In this document: positions 1-8,916 of the stretch, in pieces
Position numbering within the stretch: position 1 is the stretch's first letter
How the letters are laid out: each line of letters starts with the position of its first letter
Source of the DNA: Proteromonas lacertae
Lineage: Eukaryota; Sar; Bigyra; Opalinata; Proteromonadidae
Assembly (NCBI GenBank): GCA_002245135.1
Contig: NGBS01000617.1
Coordinates: 1 to 64,000, forward strand
Length of the DNA stretch: 64,000 bases
Direction of reading: 5' to 3'
The notes under the pieces: model-generated
Database searches by the model: none
Seen by the model: the letters and a program-made list of their open reading frames with translations, nothing else
What the model was told of the DNA's origin: nothing
Made by a program: the position numbers and the translations under genes

Positions 1-163
1 ATTCATTATCTTCATTTATTACATTTGTCAAAACATCTAAGACCTTGAAGTTTAGCAGGTAAAACAATAAAACTACTTCCACGTATCACTTTTAAATTTT
101 GTTACATATAATTCTATAGTATTTACTCTAGCAAAAGTAAGACCACTTTGAGGATGATTTGAA

Positions 164-799
164 TCATCTTCTGATATTTGTGTAAATATATTCCTCCAGT
201 ATAGTTTGTATTTCACCTACAGTAGACATTTTTGTTATTTCACATAGTCTACTACGACTAAATATAGAAACTTCATCATCACTGTCAGTAGACTCATCAG
301 GTATATAAATTGAACGTACAATAAAGAAAAATTTGATCATATTCATAGTATCAGCTAGTTCATGTAATATATCTTTGATATCACTATTATTAACAAAATC
401 ATGATAACATTGTTGTGGAGTACTGTAATTTCTATTGTTATAATTGAAAACCCATTTCCTGGTAACACCTTGAGATGATTTATCAACTTCTCTAGCATCA
501 CGTATTCTATCATTAAATCTTTGATTTTGGTTAGGTTTTGGTAGGGAAGAAGGCATTAATCCACCAAAGAATGTATCACTGATTATTGGTATATCATTAT
601 TGTATCTTTTTTTATTTTGAATAGCATCTGTACTAAATAATGGCGCTAATCTTCGTTTTGCAGCTTCTTCTGGTGGTGGTTCATCTGTATGTTTATGTTT
701 ATGATGATGGCGATGCTTATGCTTATGATGTTTATTTTTATTAAAAGTTTGTTCTAGAAGTTTAAAAAATGCTTTTAAAAGCTTTTTATGTTTGCTCAT
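164..799 (-). CDS. Basic His-rich hypothetical protein of the element
   Basis: An ORF of about 211 codons counting from the ATG of MSKHKKLL; an ATG ten codons upstream (829) is also open, but the shorter start gives a charged, typical N terminus. Residues 25-40 are a run of alternating Lys and His, followed by a Pro/Glu-rich patch. The middle is basic and hydrophilic and the C-terminal third looks helical. I recognise no domain. A basic His/Lys tail could bind nucleic acid (inference). It faces away from the plus-strand pair that begins at 958, with about 160 bp of AT-rich DNA between them that may hold divergent promoters. Confidence 0.45.
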   Translation of the reverse strand: MSKHKKLLKAFFKLLEQTFNKNKHHKHKHRHHHKHKHTDEPPPEEAAKRRLAPLFSTDAIQNKKRYNNDIPIISDTFFGGLMPSSLPKPNQNQRFNDRIRDAREVDKSSQGVTRKWVFNYNNRNYSTPQQCYHDFVNNSDIKDILHELADTMNMIKFFFIVRSIYIPDESTDSDDEVSIFSRSRLCEITKMSTVGEIQTILEEYIYTNIRR

Positions 800-957
800 T
801 ATATAGACAGAATTCGAGAAATAAATCAAAAATGGAAATATGAAATTTGATTGGTCGGATGATTTGATTGGTCGACTTTAAAAATAAAAAGAAATTTTCA
901 TTTTCATTTTTCTTGACATTTTAATCATTTTTTATTTTCATCTCTCCCTTATATAAA

Positions 958-1725
958 ATGAGTAACGAAACACCCTATGAAGCTACAGATGTAGAATTCA
1001 GTGATTATTACAAGAATCCAAAGTTATGTAACAAGTGGATTATTAAAGGAACTGTTGAGAGTATTACAGTTAAGCCTACTAAAACTAGTCAATATGTATT
1101 GATTACTTTTGTTCATGATTTGGATCATAAAGTTGTAATTAATAATGGAAGAGATTTTGAAACATATTCAGCTGATGAAGTGAAATATGTATTGAAACAA
1201 ATTTATGATAGAAACGAGAATGACTTTATAGAAAAAATCATTCGTGGATATTTGATTAGTGTAGGATGTAGAGAACCTCAACATGGTATTAAATACTTCC
1301 ACAATTTCAATTCTATTATGATATGGGATAATAGTAACTATAGAGTTCCATCTGATGTTGATGTTGGTAGTAAAATTGCTGTAAGTGTTGTTGATAATCA
1401 AATCTCTATTAAGAGTAATGGTACTCAAAACTTTGTTAATCATAGAGTTTGTAGTGATATTGTTGGTTATGATGAAAATCCTGATTTAGCTACAACTATT
1501 AGAAGAAGTAATGAGAAGAAAATTAAGAAAGAACAAGCTAATCAAAACAAATTTGTTTCACCTCCAAGAATTAAGAGAACTAAGATAGAAGATAGTGATT
1601 TAATTAGTACTCGTAGACCATTCCCTGCTAAGAAAGTAATTAGTAATGGTTTTATTAGTGCTGCTAAGTCTATTAACTTTGGTAACGCTTTAAGTGATAA
1701 GGATTTGGGAGAGGTAGAAGAATGA
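958..1725 (+). CDS. Hypothetical protein upstream of the integrase
   Basis: A 255-aa ORF. The first half (to about residue 150) has regularly alternating hydrophobic strands, including VLITFVHDLDHKVVINN and KIAVSVVDNQISIKS, and resembles a small beta-barrel such as an OB fold. The last 80 residues are basic and hydrophilic, with several KK and KR pairs, as in a nuclear or DNA-binding tail. The gene lies 67 bp before the integrase ORF on the same strand, so the two may share transcription. A single-strand-DNA-binding role is possible but rests only on composition and predicted strand pattern. I do not recognise the family. Confidence 0.5.
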   Translation: MSNETPYEATDVEFSDYYKNPKLCNKWIIKGTVESITVKPTKTSQYVLITFVHDLDHKVVINNGRDFETYSADEVKYVLKQIYDRNENDFIEKIIRGYLISVGCREPQHGIKYFHNFNSIMIWDNSNYRVPSDVDVGSKIAVSVVDNQISIKSNGTQNFVNHRVCSDIVGYDENPDLATTIRRSNEKKIKKEQANQNKFVSPPRIKRTKIEDSDLISTRRPFPAKKVISNGFISAAKSINFGNALSDKDLGEVEE

Positions 1726-1792
1726 TTTAATTATATTTTAATTCATTAATTCTTTAAATATATATCATTCATATTTTTTATATATTGTTTGA

Positions 1793-2953
1793 ATGTCACT
1801 ACAAGATAAAATAAATGAGTTATACAAAACATATGGTTATTTAAACAAACGAGACTTTATTAATTTCTCTATAAATGAACTTGAGAATAACTTTAAAAAA
1901 TCTGACATTAAAAAAGCTAGTAGTGAACTTGTAGAGTCTAAACCAGATTATCAAATCACTGCAACTAAAAGGAATAGAATTAAATATGAAATTGAAAAGT
2001 TACCTGGGTCATATCAAATAGATTTGGTGTTTTTCAACAATACAAAAGTTCCATTTTTGTTAATTATAGAAGTTGTTAGTCGTAAGTGTTGGATATATTA
2101 TGTTAAATCTAAATCAGAAAATGATGTATATCCAGTGTTTGAAAAATGGTTTTATCAGGGCATGCAACCTAAGGATGAAAATGCTCGTTTTGTAGGAAGT
2201 ATATTGTCAGATGAAGAGTCTGGTATTATCTATGGTAAGAAATTTTTAGATTTGTTTAATAAAAATCATATACGATTTATACTTAAAGAACGTAATGAAC
2301 ATAATATAATGAAAATATTGGATCGATGTGTGAGAACTATTAAAGATATGTTTTATAGAAAAATTAATACATTTTCTGATGAAGAATTTGATAAAATTAA
2401 CAATATTGAATCATTGTGTAATATAGTATATACTGTTGTAGATGATTACAATGCAAAACCACATTCTGCACTGAATAATCTAACTCCAAATGAAGTATTC
2501 AATGATTTTGAAGTCCAAGATAGATTGTATAAAGAATCCCATGCTAGAAACTTAAAGAAGCGTAAAAGTGATACTCATTTTAAAGCTGATGATTTTGTCA
2601 GAATAAAAGAACGTAGAGATAACAAACTTCAAAAAACTACTTATTATACTGATAAAGTATACCAAATACACAAAGTTGGACCATTTTCATATTCTGTTAA
2701 GAACTTGGATGGAACAATACCTAAAGAATTCAATCCTAGAGATATAGGTTCATATAGATTCAAATCACATGAAATAAAAAGAGTACCAGTTAATAGTATT
2801 ACAACAAATGGTAAGTTTAGATTAAGACAAATTCATAGTATAAATAATGAAGCACAACCTATAGAACCAGATATTCAACCAGTACCAGAAGGCAGAAAAA
2901 GTAGATATGGTAGAGTATATAAGAAAAATTCGCTATTTAATGATTTCGTATAA
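1793..2953 (+). CDS. rve-type integrase of the element
   Basis: A 386-aa protein with the layout of a retroviral-type integrase. Residues 1-70 are a helical N-terminal part. The core starts at about residue 75 with YQIDLVFF, where the first catalytic Asp lies, continues through a strand with a second acidic cluster (LSDEESG), and ends in the helix around ILDRCVRTIK. The phrase DYNAKPHSALNNLTPNEVF is typical of integrases of this superfamily. Residues 255-330 form an SH3/chromo-like C-terminal domain (DFVRIKE, KVYQIHKVGPFSYSVKNLDG). The enzyme would insert the element DNA into chromosomes. No reverse transcriptase is nearby, so a DNA element is more likely than a retroelement. Confidence 0.75.
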   Translation: MSLQDKINELYKTYGYLNKRDFINFSINELENNFKKSDIKKASSELVESKPDYQITATKRNRIKYEIEKLPGSYQIDLVFFNNTKVPFLLIIEVVSRKCWIYYVKSKSENDVYPVFEKWFYQGMQPKDENARFVGSILSDEESGIIYGKKFLDLFNKNHIRFILKERNEHNIMKILDRCVRTIKDMFYRKINTFSDEEFDKINNIESLCNIVYTVVDDYNAKPHSALNNLTPNEVFNDFEVQDRLYKESHARNLKKRKSDTHFKADDFVRIKERRDNKLQKTTYYTDKVYQIHKVGPFSYSVKNLDGTIPKEFNPRDIGSYRFKSHEIKRVPVNSITTNGKFRLRQIHSINNEAQPIEPDIQPVPEGRKSRYGRVYKKNSLFNDFV

Positions 2954-3092
2954 TTTTTTATGTTTTTTATTTATGTTATTTTTTACATATAAAACAAACA
3001 CCAATTTTCATCAAAGTAATGAATTCAAAGTGCTTTTTTCAAGTATATGGATTAAAGCATAAACCAGACAAATTTAAAGTATATATTAATAC

Positions 3093-3296
3093 TTATAAGT
3101 TCTTCATCATCTTCTCAAACTCTTCAGCTTTCTTTCTTTTCTCTTCTTCAATTCTTTTCTTAAACTCTTCTTCCATCTTCTTTTCTAATTCATCGTTTTC
3201 TTTTTTCATCTTTTCTTCCATTTGTCTCTTTTGTTCTAATACCCATTTCTTTCTTAACTCTTCTTGTTGTCTCATATTCTCTTCTTCTTGAAGCAT
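3093..3296 (-). CDS. Short coiled-coil ORF
   Basis: A 67-aa ORF made almost wholly of Glu, Lys, Arg and Met in a continuous heptad-like pattern, predicted as a charged coiled coil. It lies just downstream of, and on the same strand as, the longer ORF 3308-4264, whose C terminus has the same composition. It is probably part of the same expression unit. No specific function is recognisable. Confidence 0.35.
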   Translation of the reverse strand: MLQEEENMRQQEELRKKWVLEQKRQMEEKMKKENDELEKKMEEEFKKRIEEEKRKKAEEFEKMMKNL

Positions 3297-3307
3297 TCTA
3301 ATAACGA

Positions 3308-4264
3308 CTAATTCTTCTTTTCTTTCTTTTCTGCTTCTTCTTGTTTTCTTTTTCTCTCTGCTTCTTCTTGTACTTTTCTAACTCTTTCTTCTTCTTGTTG
3401 TTTTTTCTTTTTTTCTTCATCTTCTTGTTTCTTTCTCTCTGTATCTTGATGTTTAATTTTCTCTTCTATCTCTTTTTGTTTTTCTTCATCTTTTTTAGTT
3501 ATTTCAGCATTAAAATATTTCAATTCAGCATCCAGTATATCAATATCAGTAACATCAAGAAGTGTAGTATCAGACCTTGGTGACATTGGAGGTGTAAAGG
3601 TAGGACTTTGGCTACTTAATAAATCATCAGCAGATGTTCTTGATTCAGTATCTTTCACAATTATACCCACTGGTTCGTCAACAAAATCAGAATCCTTAAC
3701 AATCTTTCTTTTCTTTAAATGAATTAATTCATCATCACTATCAATAACTGCTTTTGTTTTAGGTTTCTTTACAGTATCAGTTCTTCTTTTATAAACTCTT
3801 TTAGGTTTTTGAGGTACAGTTGGTGGTGGTGGTTCTTGTTGTGGTTGTTGTTGTTGTTTTAACTGAGGTTGAATAAAAGGTTTAATCTGTTTTACATCTG
3901 GTTTTACTATACTCTTCATCTCTTCGTCACTAAAGTATAAATTCATATACTCATTTTGATCTAATGTCTCTAGATGTTTAATGGGAATTAACTTCTGATT
4001 ATCAAACTTACATGAAAAGCAATAATAAACTGCTGTAGCTGACTTCTCTAATTCGATATAGTTGAATTGTGGTGGACTTTGCTTCTTCTTTGATTTTTTG
4101 CTGTCATCATAAGCCAAACTTTGAATATACATTTCGTCGCAAAATGTCTTTAAATGCTGGATGTTACGACTCACTTTCTGATAGAACTCATAAGCCTGTC
4201 CCTTTAATGGAAGCTGGGAGCATAATTCTGAATTGGTTGGTTGTTTGACTCTGTCTGCTGGCAT
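3308..4264 (-). CDS. Hypothetical protein with Gln/Pro linker and coiled-coil tail
   Basis: A 318-aa ORF. Residues 1-120 look globular, with helices around VSRNIQHLKTFCDEMYIQSL and an aromatic and cysteine-rich patch (AVYYCFSCKF). Residues 130-170 are a Gln/Pro-rich linker leading into a basic stretch (PKRVYKRR). Residues 170-245 are acidic, Ser/Asp-rich and probably disordered. Residues 250-318 form a highly charged coiled coil of Glu/Lys/Gln repeats. It is one of three minus-strand ORFs (with 4448-4831 and 5526-6128) that appear to follow each other in the element. Family and function are unknown; the layout would suit a scaffold or DNA-associated protein. Confidence 0.5.
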   Translation of the reverse strand: MPADRVKQPTNSELCSQLPLKGQAYEFYQKVSRNIQHLKTFCDEMYIQSLAYDDSKKSKKKQSPPQFNYIELEKSATAVYYCFSCKFDNQKLIPIKHLETLDQNEYMNLYFSDEEMKSIVKPDVKQIKPFIQPQLKQQQQPQQEPPPPTVPQKPKRVYKRRTDTVKKPKTKAVIDSDDELIHLKKRKIVKDSDFVDEPVGIIVKDTESRTSADDLLSSQSPTFTPPMSPRSDTTLLDVTDIDILDAELKYFNAEITKKDEEKQKEIEEKIKHQDTERKKQEDEEKKKKQQEEERVRKVQEEAERKRKQEEAEKKEKKN

Positions 4265-4447
4265 TTTTGATTGAATGATTGAATAATTAATTTTCTATTA
4301 AGGTAAAAAAAAGCAAAAAATAAAATACTGAAAATGAGTAAGAAAAGTGTGAATGAAAAATAAAACGGTTTTTCTTTATGTAATTTTTTAAGGGGGTACA
4401 AAAAATAACTTTCAAAAATCAAATACGAAAAAAGTCTATATATAAAA

Positions 4448-4831
4448 TTAAATATTTATGAATGGTTTTTGAATTTCAATCTCAGGTTTATTAATAGGAA
4501 TAATTTCTATTTCTGTTTCTAATGGTTCTTCATCTTCATTATCACTAACATTTCTAGAATTTATTCTACTATTTTCAGGTGTTAAAGTAAATGGAATAGC
4601 AGAAACAATAGTAGATTTTCTTAATGCTAATTGAACAGCAGGTTCTGGCTCAGCTAATATTTCACTTAATTCTGGAGGACAGGCTTTATGATAACACCAT
4701 GCACATATTCTCTTGCATTTATAAAGAACCCATAGAACTACACAACCTAATAAAATATACAGTTCTTGTTTCAAACCATTTAAAGTATCTTTCATATCAC
4801 CTAACATAACTAATGATGAATTATATGGCAT
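4448..4831 (-). CDS. Small single-pass membrane protein
   Basis: A 127-aa ORF. Residues 20-38 (LKQELYILLGCVVLWVLYK) form a clear transmembrane helix followed by a Cys-rich basic turn (CKRICAWCYHKAC), the pattern of a short N-terminal anchor with a cytoplasmic, positively charged flank. The remaining 80 residues are acidic and probably disordered. It lies on the minus strand between the coiled-coil ORF and the inserted palindromic element. Small membrane proteins are common cargo of virus-like elements, but no homology is recognised. Confidence 0.45.
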   Translation of the reverse strand: MPYNSSLVMLGDMKDTLNGLKQELYILLGCVVLWVLYKCKRICAWCYHKACPPELSEILAEPEPAVQLALRKSTIVSAIPFTLTPENSRINSRNVSDNEDEEPLETEIEIIPINKPEIEIQKPFINI

Positions 4832-4963
4832 ATTATGTGAAATTATTTATATATAAAAACGTATAGAAATATAAAAATGAATTTTAAACCAAAAGTTAAT
4901 TAATTATACAGGTAGGTGATGTAGTTAGATCTACTGTAGCTACCCCCGGGATAGGACTTGTAG

Positions 4964-5602
4964 TGTTGTTCCCCGTATGGCGGAAATCCCCGTATGGCGG
5001 AACTCTATATTGCAGAATGATTCAATCAAAACTAATATGATATTCATGATGTTCGGAGTTAGTTATTAACAAATATATAGTTAGTTTGTCATATGACCTA
5101 CATCTGTGATATACTTATTTATGAACTTCATTATTATCAATATTAAACTAATTTTTGTATATTTTCTATTTTAATGTATCAGTGACTACTACAATCTAAA
5201 ATACATTATCTGATATGAATAGAATTCACTATTTTTAATGTTAAGGCGGTTAAAAAAGAAAAAAGAAAAAATAAGTTCAAGCCTCACTCAAGCCTGCTCT
5301 TTAATTTCCTTTTTTATTATCTTAACATTAAAAATAATGTATTCTATTCATATCAGATAATGTATTTTAGACTGTAGTAGTGACTGATACATTAAAATAG
5401 AAAATATACAAAAATTAGTTTAATATTGATAATAGTGAAGTTCATAAAAAAGTATATCACAGATGTAGGTCATATGACAAACTAACTATATATTTGTTAA
5501 TAACTAACTCCGAACATCATGAATATCATATTAGTTTTGATTGAATCATTCTGCAATATAGAGTTCCGCCATACGGGGATTTCCGCCATACGGGGAACAA
5601 CA
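4964..5602. mobile_element. 639-bp palindromic foldback/MITE-like insertion with 6-bp target duplication
   Basis: Two arms of about 283 bp (4964-5246 and about 5321-5602) are near-perfect inverted copies around a core of about 75 bp. The ends read TGTTGTTCCCCGTATGGCGG and its reverse complement, so the element starts TG and ends CA. The 6 bp TTGTAG stand directly outside both ends (4958-4963 and 5603-5608), as expected of a target-site duplication. Each tip carries two tandem copies of the CCCCGTATGGCGGAA unit, the only GC-rich motif nearby. It has no coding capacity, so it would need enzymes from elsewhere. It lies inside the 3' part of the Cys-ribbon ORF of the larger element. Confidence 0.85.
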
Positions 5603-6128
5603 TTGTAGAACAATCTACTTTAGCAATATCTACCTTTGGTCGACCCTCGGCAGTGGAACTATTCTCTACTTTACGCTTCTTATCTTCTCCACTATTATCA
5701 CTTCCTTTCTTTACTTCTTCATATCTTCTCTTCTTCTTATTTCTACACTCTGTACAAGATTTATAGAATACACCTTCACTCTTATAACCAAATTCATCAT
5801 TAGCTTTCTTCTTACCACAAGTACTACATATCTGTGAATCTGGATCTAACTTTGTTATATCCTTTCTTTTTTTAGGTTTAGATTCGCTTTGTTTTTCTTC
5901 CTTCACTTCTTCTTCTTCTTCCATTGTTATATCAATATCATCACCTGGTTGTTCACTCCATTCTGGATCATCTTCATACTCTTCAATCACAGAATACATA
6001 CCATCCAACATATCCTTGAATACTTTAATAATTAATGATTTTACTTCAGACATATCATTCTCATACATTTCACCTTCTTGTAAGTGTTTTTCAATATTAG
6101 CATCTAATTCGTTTTGTATATCACTCAT
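5526..6128 (-). CDS. Cys4 zinc-ribbon protein of the element, with an insertion in its 3' part
   Basis: A 200-aa reading frame. The N-terminal 75 residues are acidic and helical (EEEEEVKEEKQ). A Cys4 module follows: CSTC, about 18 residues with two aromatics, then CTECR and a basic tail. This CxxC-x(~18)-CxxCR ribbon also occurs in repeated form in the gene at 30651-31937 and is frequent in large DNA viruses and their relatives (family knowledge). The 3' end of the frame runs into the palindromic insertion at 4964-5602. A DNA- or RNA-binding role is likely from the zinc ribbon and basic flank, but the target is unknown. Confidence 0.5.
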   Translation of the reverse strand: MSDIQNELDANIEKHLQEGEMYENDMSEVKSLIIKVFKDMLDGMYSVIEEYEDDPEWSEQPGDDIDITMEEEEEVKEEKQSESKPKKRKDITKLDPDSQICSTCGKKKANDEFGYKSEGVFYKSCTECRNKKKRRYEEVKKGSDNSGEDKKRKVENSSTAEGRPKVDIAKVDCSTMLFPVWRKSPYGGTLYCRMIQSKLI

Positions 6129-6256
6129 TTTAATTTATGTAGATTATTTCAAAAATCGCAAGAAATTTATGAATGAAAAGAATTATGTAATATTATGTTT
6201 ATTTCTATTCAGCCAATCAAATAACAAAAATTCAATTAAAACCAATGATTTAAGAA

Positions 6257-6598
6257 TTAGTTATGAAATCTTAGTCTTTCTTCAATGATGTTTTTTTCAT
6301 CAATACCATAACGCTTTAACATCTTTGTTTTTCTGCGCTCTTCTTCAGGATCAACCCATTTTCTAGGGCGTATGGTTGCTTGTGCTACTCTGGTTGGTTT
6401 ATGAATTGCACGCCATTCTTCATACTTTCTGTCATCCTCATCAGCTGTATCAGAAGTATACCACATTACTACTGGAGGTGGCTCAGCTACTATTCTAGCT
6501 ACTTCACTTTCAATGATTGCATAGATTCTTTCAAAGTCTTCATCTTCACGCTTATTTCTATCTTCTATATTAACATTCTCGATCCAAATTCTTGACAT
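6257..6598 (-). CDS. Small charged hypothetical protein
   Basis: A 113-aa ORF counted from the ATG of MSRIWIENVN; a longer open start at 6658 would add a hydrophobic stretch that looks like untranslated AT-rich DNA, so the internal ATG is preferred. The protein is rich in Arg, Glu and Trp, with a proline patch (AEPPPVVMWY) and a helical basic C terminus (DPEEERRKTKMLKRYGI). It is the last minus-strand ORF before the duplicated ABC fragment. No family is recognised. Assigning it to the element rather than the host rests only on strand and spacing. Confidence 0.4.
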   Translation of the reverse strand: MSRIWIENVNIEDRNKREDEDFERIYAIIESEVARIVAEPPPVVMWYTSDTADEDDRKYEEWRAIHKPTRVAQATIRPRKWVDPEEERRKTKMLKRYGIDEKNIIEERLRFHN

Positions 6599-6658
6599 TT
6601 TTTTGAAATTATGATTGATAAATAACAATAAGAAAAAGTTAAATGAAATTATATACAA

Positions 6659-6864
6659 AAAACAAAAGAAAAAATTTTAACCCATAAAATTACTCATACA
6701 CTAAAATATATAAAGAAATTTAAACTCACCACTTGCTCCAGTATAACCCGTACCAAAAACTAATTTACACTCAAATCGCTTATTCTTACCTGTAGAAGGC
6801 ACCTAAGAATAGTCTGGTACGGGTTACCCACCTACAGTGATATTCTTACGGTTATACATATATC
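6659..6864. other. Junction with an 11-bp inverted repeat
   Basis: No gene is seen. TAACCCGTACC at 6744-6754 is repeated inverted at 6816-6826, about 60 bp apart, and TATTCTTAC occurs at 6780-6789 and again at 6840-6848. This unusually GC-rich patch sits exactly between the integrase-bearing element and the ABC gene fragment, so it may mark an element end or a rearrangement junction. Confidence 0.35.
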
Positions 6865-7413
6865 TAATAATGCACTGTTACTATCTAATCCTGTGGTTGG
6901 TTCATCTAAGAAGATGATTGGTGGATTGGCTACTAATTCTATACCTGTCATTATCAACTTACGAATTGCCATTGATAAACCATTTCCTGGTTTTCCAATC
7001 ATCATATTTGAATATTTCTTCAAGTCTAATAACTCAAGAGTTTCACGAACTATTCTTTTTATCGCTGATTCACTTGTACTAGCTGGTAATCTCATTCTAG
7101 CACTATATTCTAATGCTTCTTGTACTGTTTCTTTAGCTGGTAAGTTATCTAATTGTTCAACATATCCCAAATAGTGAGTTAATGACACTTTATCTATCTT
7201 TTGACCATTCAATAATATATCACCAGTTATCTTTCCTGTGTTCTTTTTACTTGCTAATACATCTAACAGAGTTGTTTTACCAGCACCACTTGATCCCATT
7301 AAAGCAGTTAGAGTATTTGGACGAATAAAACCACTTAAGTTATCTAACAATTGTCTATCTTCCCATGTCTTTGTTCTTGGATCTCTCACTTTCACATAAT
7401 AACATAAATCTCA
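6865..7413 (-). pseudogene. Orphan fragment of the ABCG transporter second nucleotide-binding domain
   Basis: This stretch is a nearly identical, inverted copy of 18007-18555 in the complete ABC transporter gene. It carries the Walker A motif GSSGAGKTTLLD, the signature-region helix and Walker B with D-loop (IIFLDEPTTGLDS). It stops in the middle of the domain on both sides, with no membrane domain or start, so it cannot make a transporter. The near-identity indicates a recent duplication. It lies next to a duplicate of the glycosyltransferase gene that also neighbours the complete ABC gene, although there both genes are on the same strand, so an inversion accompanied the duplication. Confidence 0.9.
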
Positions 7414-7463
7414 GAATAATTGTGCCAAATTTTCAAACCCAAATATTTCATTTCTTTTTTTGA

Positions 7464-8764
7464 ATGGCATATGGTATTTATATTTTTATAATATACATAT
7501 GTAAATATGTAAGCTGCTTTTCTGTACCTACTCCTGATAAAATAATTATAGTTGGAGATATAAATGTGTTAAATATGGTTAGGAACTTTTATGAAGAAGT
7601 GATAATAAAATATAATGTTCCAAATTTTAGCATGGTTGTATGGAATCCTTCATCTTATGATGTATATAAAAGTTATGGAATTCCAGTGGAATACTCTCCT
7701 ATCAAGCTAAATGATGAAGTAGGATCAACATTTCAATATAGTGAAGGTTTTACAAAAAAGATAAATGATAGATATAGAATATTATTAGAATATTTAAAAG
7801 AGAAAGTGTCAATTTTGAGTTTAGATGCAGATTTATATTTCTTCGAAAATCCATTGACTCTGTTGAATTATGTGAATCCAAACGATGATATTACATTTTC
7901 AAGTGAAGCTGTATATATAAATGACAAAGCTATTAATGTTGGATTGATGTATATAAAACCAACAAATGAATCAATAAAACTATTTGAAAAGATATTGAAA
8001 ATATTGAAAATAGCTCAAAGTGATTTTGCATTTATAGATCAAGAAATAACAAACTTAGTTATATCATCAAAAAGAATGAAAAACTTAAAATATGGAATGT
8101 TTGATATGATGATATTTGTGAATGGATTTTTCTATTTTCGATATTTTAAATATTTTGTTGATGATGAAATGAAGTATGATATAAAAACAATTGGATTTCA
8201 TAACAACTGTATAGTCGGAGGAATGGCTAAGATTTATCGATTAAAAGAGTTGGGATTATGGAAAATAGATGATAATGAATATTATTCTTCAAAGACAAGA
8301 AAATATATAAAATATTCATCAATTATCCATAATAATTATGACATATTGATGATATATTTGATATATTTAGGAGAAGAATTAAATAGAACAATTATACTGC
8401 CAAGATTCAGTAACGCCACAAATATTCTGAGTTTTCTTAATTATTGGAATTTAGCATATTTTGAAAGAACATATGGATTGAATTATAGAGAAAATATATC
8501 ATTTTTAAATGCACATTATCATTTCATTTATGGTTACTTTAATATTTGAAAGTATTTTTACTATCCCCATTAGTTCCAAAAGAAGTGAAAGATGATGTTA
8601 AAGATATTTGTACTAATAATATAAACGAAATGAAATTGTATAATACTTCTTCTGTATTATCCATAAACTGCATTCCAAATGAAGTGTATTATGAAATGAT
8701 TAACAAATATAAACATTATTTGTTAAAAGATGATAATATGCAGATGAAATATAATTATAAATAG
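7464..8764 (+). CDS. GT77/DUF271-like glycosyltransferase, copy 1 (frame change near 8546)
   Basis: Predicted Golgi or ER glycosyltransferase. A hydrophobic N terminus (about residues 3-20) acts as a signal peptide or anchor. IIIVGDINVLNM begins a nucleotide-sugar-binding fold, and the DxD motif sits in LSLDADLYFFENP (about residues 112-125). GFHNNCIVGG and LGEELNRTIILPRF match the layout of nucleotide-diphospho-sugar transferases related to plant XEG113 arabinosyltransferases. After YGYFNI the frame hits TGA, while the homologous C terminus (FLLSPLVPKEVK...) continues in another frame from 8546. Copy 2 has the same break. A GT donor just before the break could make a 41-nt intron here but is absent from copy 2. 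Over 7531-8290 it is nearly identical to copy 2. Confidence 0.7.
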
Positions 8765-8916
8765 TTGTGAATATTATTATAATTTACATCACATTTATAA
8801 TTTATGTAGTGTAATGAATATTATGTCTTATTTGAGATTTATAAAATATAAATAAAAAACAAATAAAACATAATAAACATAATAAATATTTACACAAAAT
8901 CTTTAAAAAATACACA

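Larger units (their letters stand above)
1..6660. mobile_element. Part of an integrase-bearing virus-like element (Polinton/Maverick or Ginger type)
   Basis: About seven compact ORFs on both strands surround a retroviral-type (rve) integrase, with short spacers and none of the tiny introns of the surrounding genes. Neighbours include a His-rich basic protein, a possible nucleic-acid-binding protein, coiled-coil proteins, a one-pass membrane protein and a Cys4-ribbon protein. An integrase without reverse transcriptase, among small ORFs in two orientations, is known from Polintons/Mavericks and Ginger-type elements. No DNA polymerase B, packaging ATPase or capsid gene is visible, but the element is cut by the window start. 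A 639-bp palindromic element has inserted into it. Most ORFs are open, so the copy looks fairly young. The right boundary is a guess, placed before the duplicated ABC fragment. Confidence 0.5.

Noticed and set aside
3019-3583. Plus-strand ORFs rich in Ser, Phe and Leu
   Set aside because: They are antisense shadows of the Glu/Lys coiled-coil genes.
4204-4422. ORF with a hydrophobic stretch overlapping the start of the coiled-coil ORF
   Set aside because: It lies mostly in AT-rich DNA, overlaps a better ORF in another frame, and its hydrophobicity is what T-rich DNA gives by chance.
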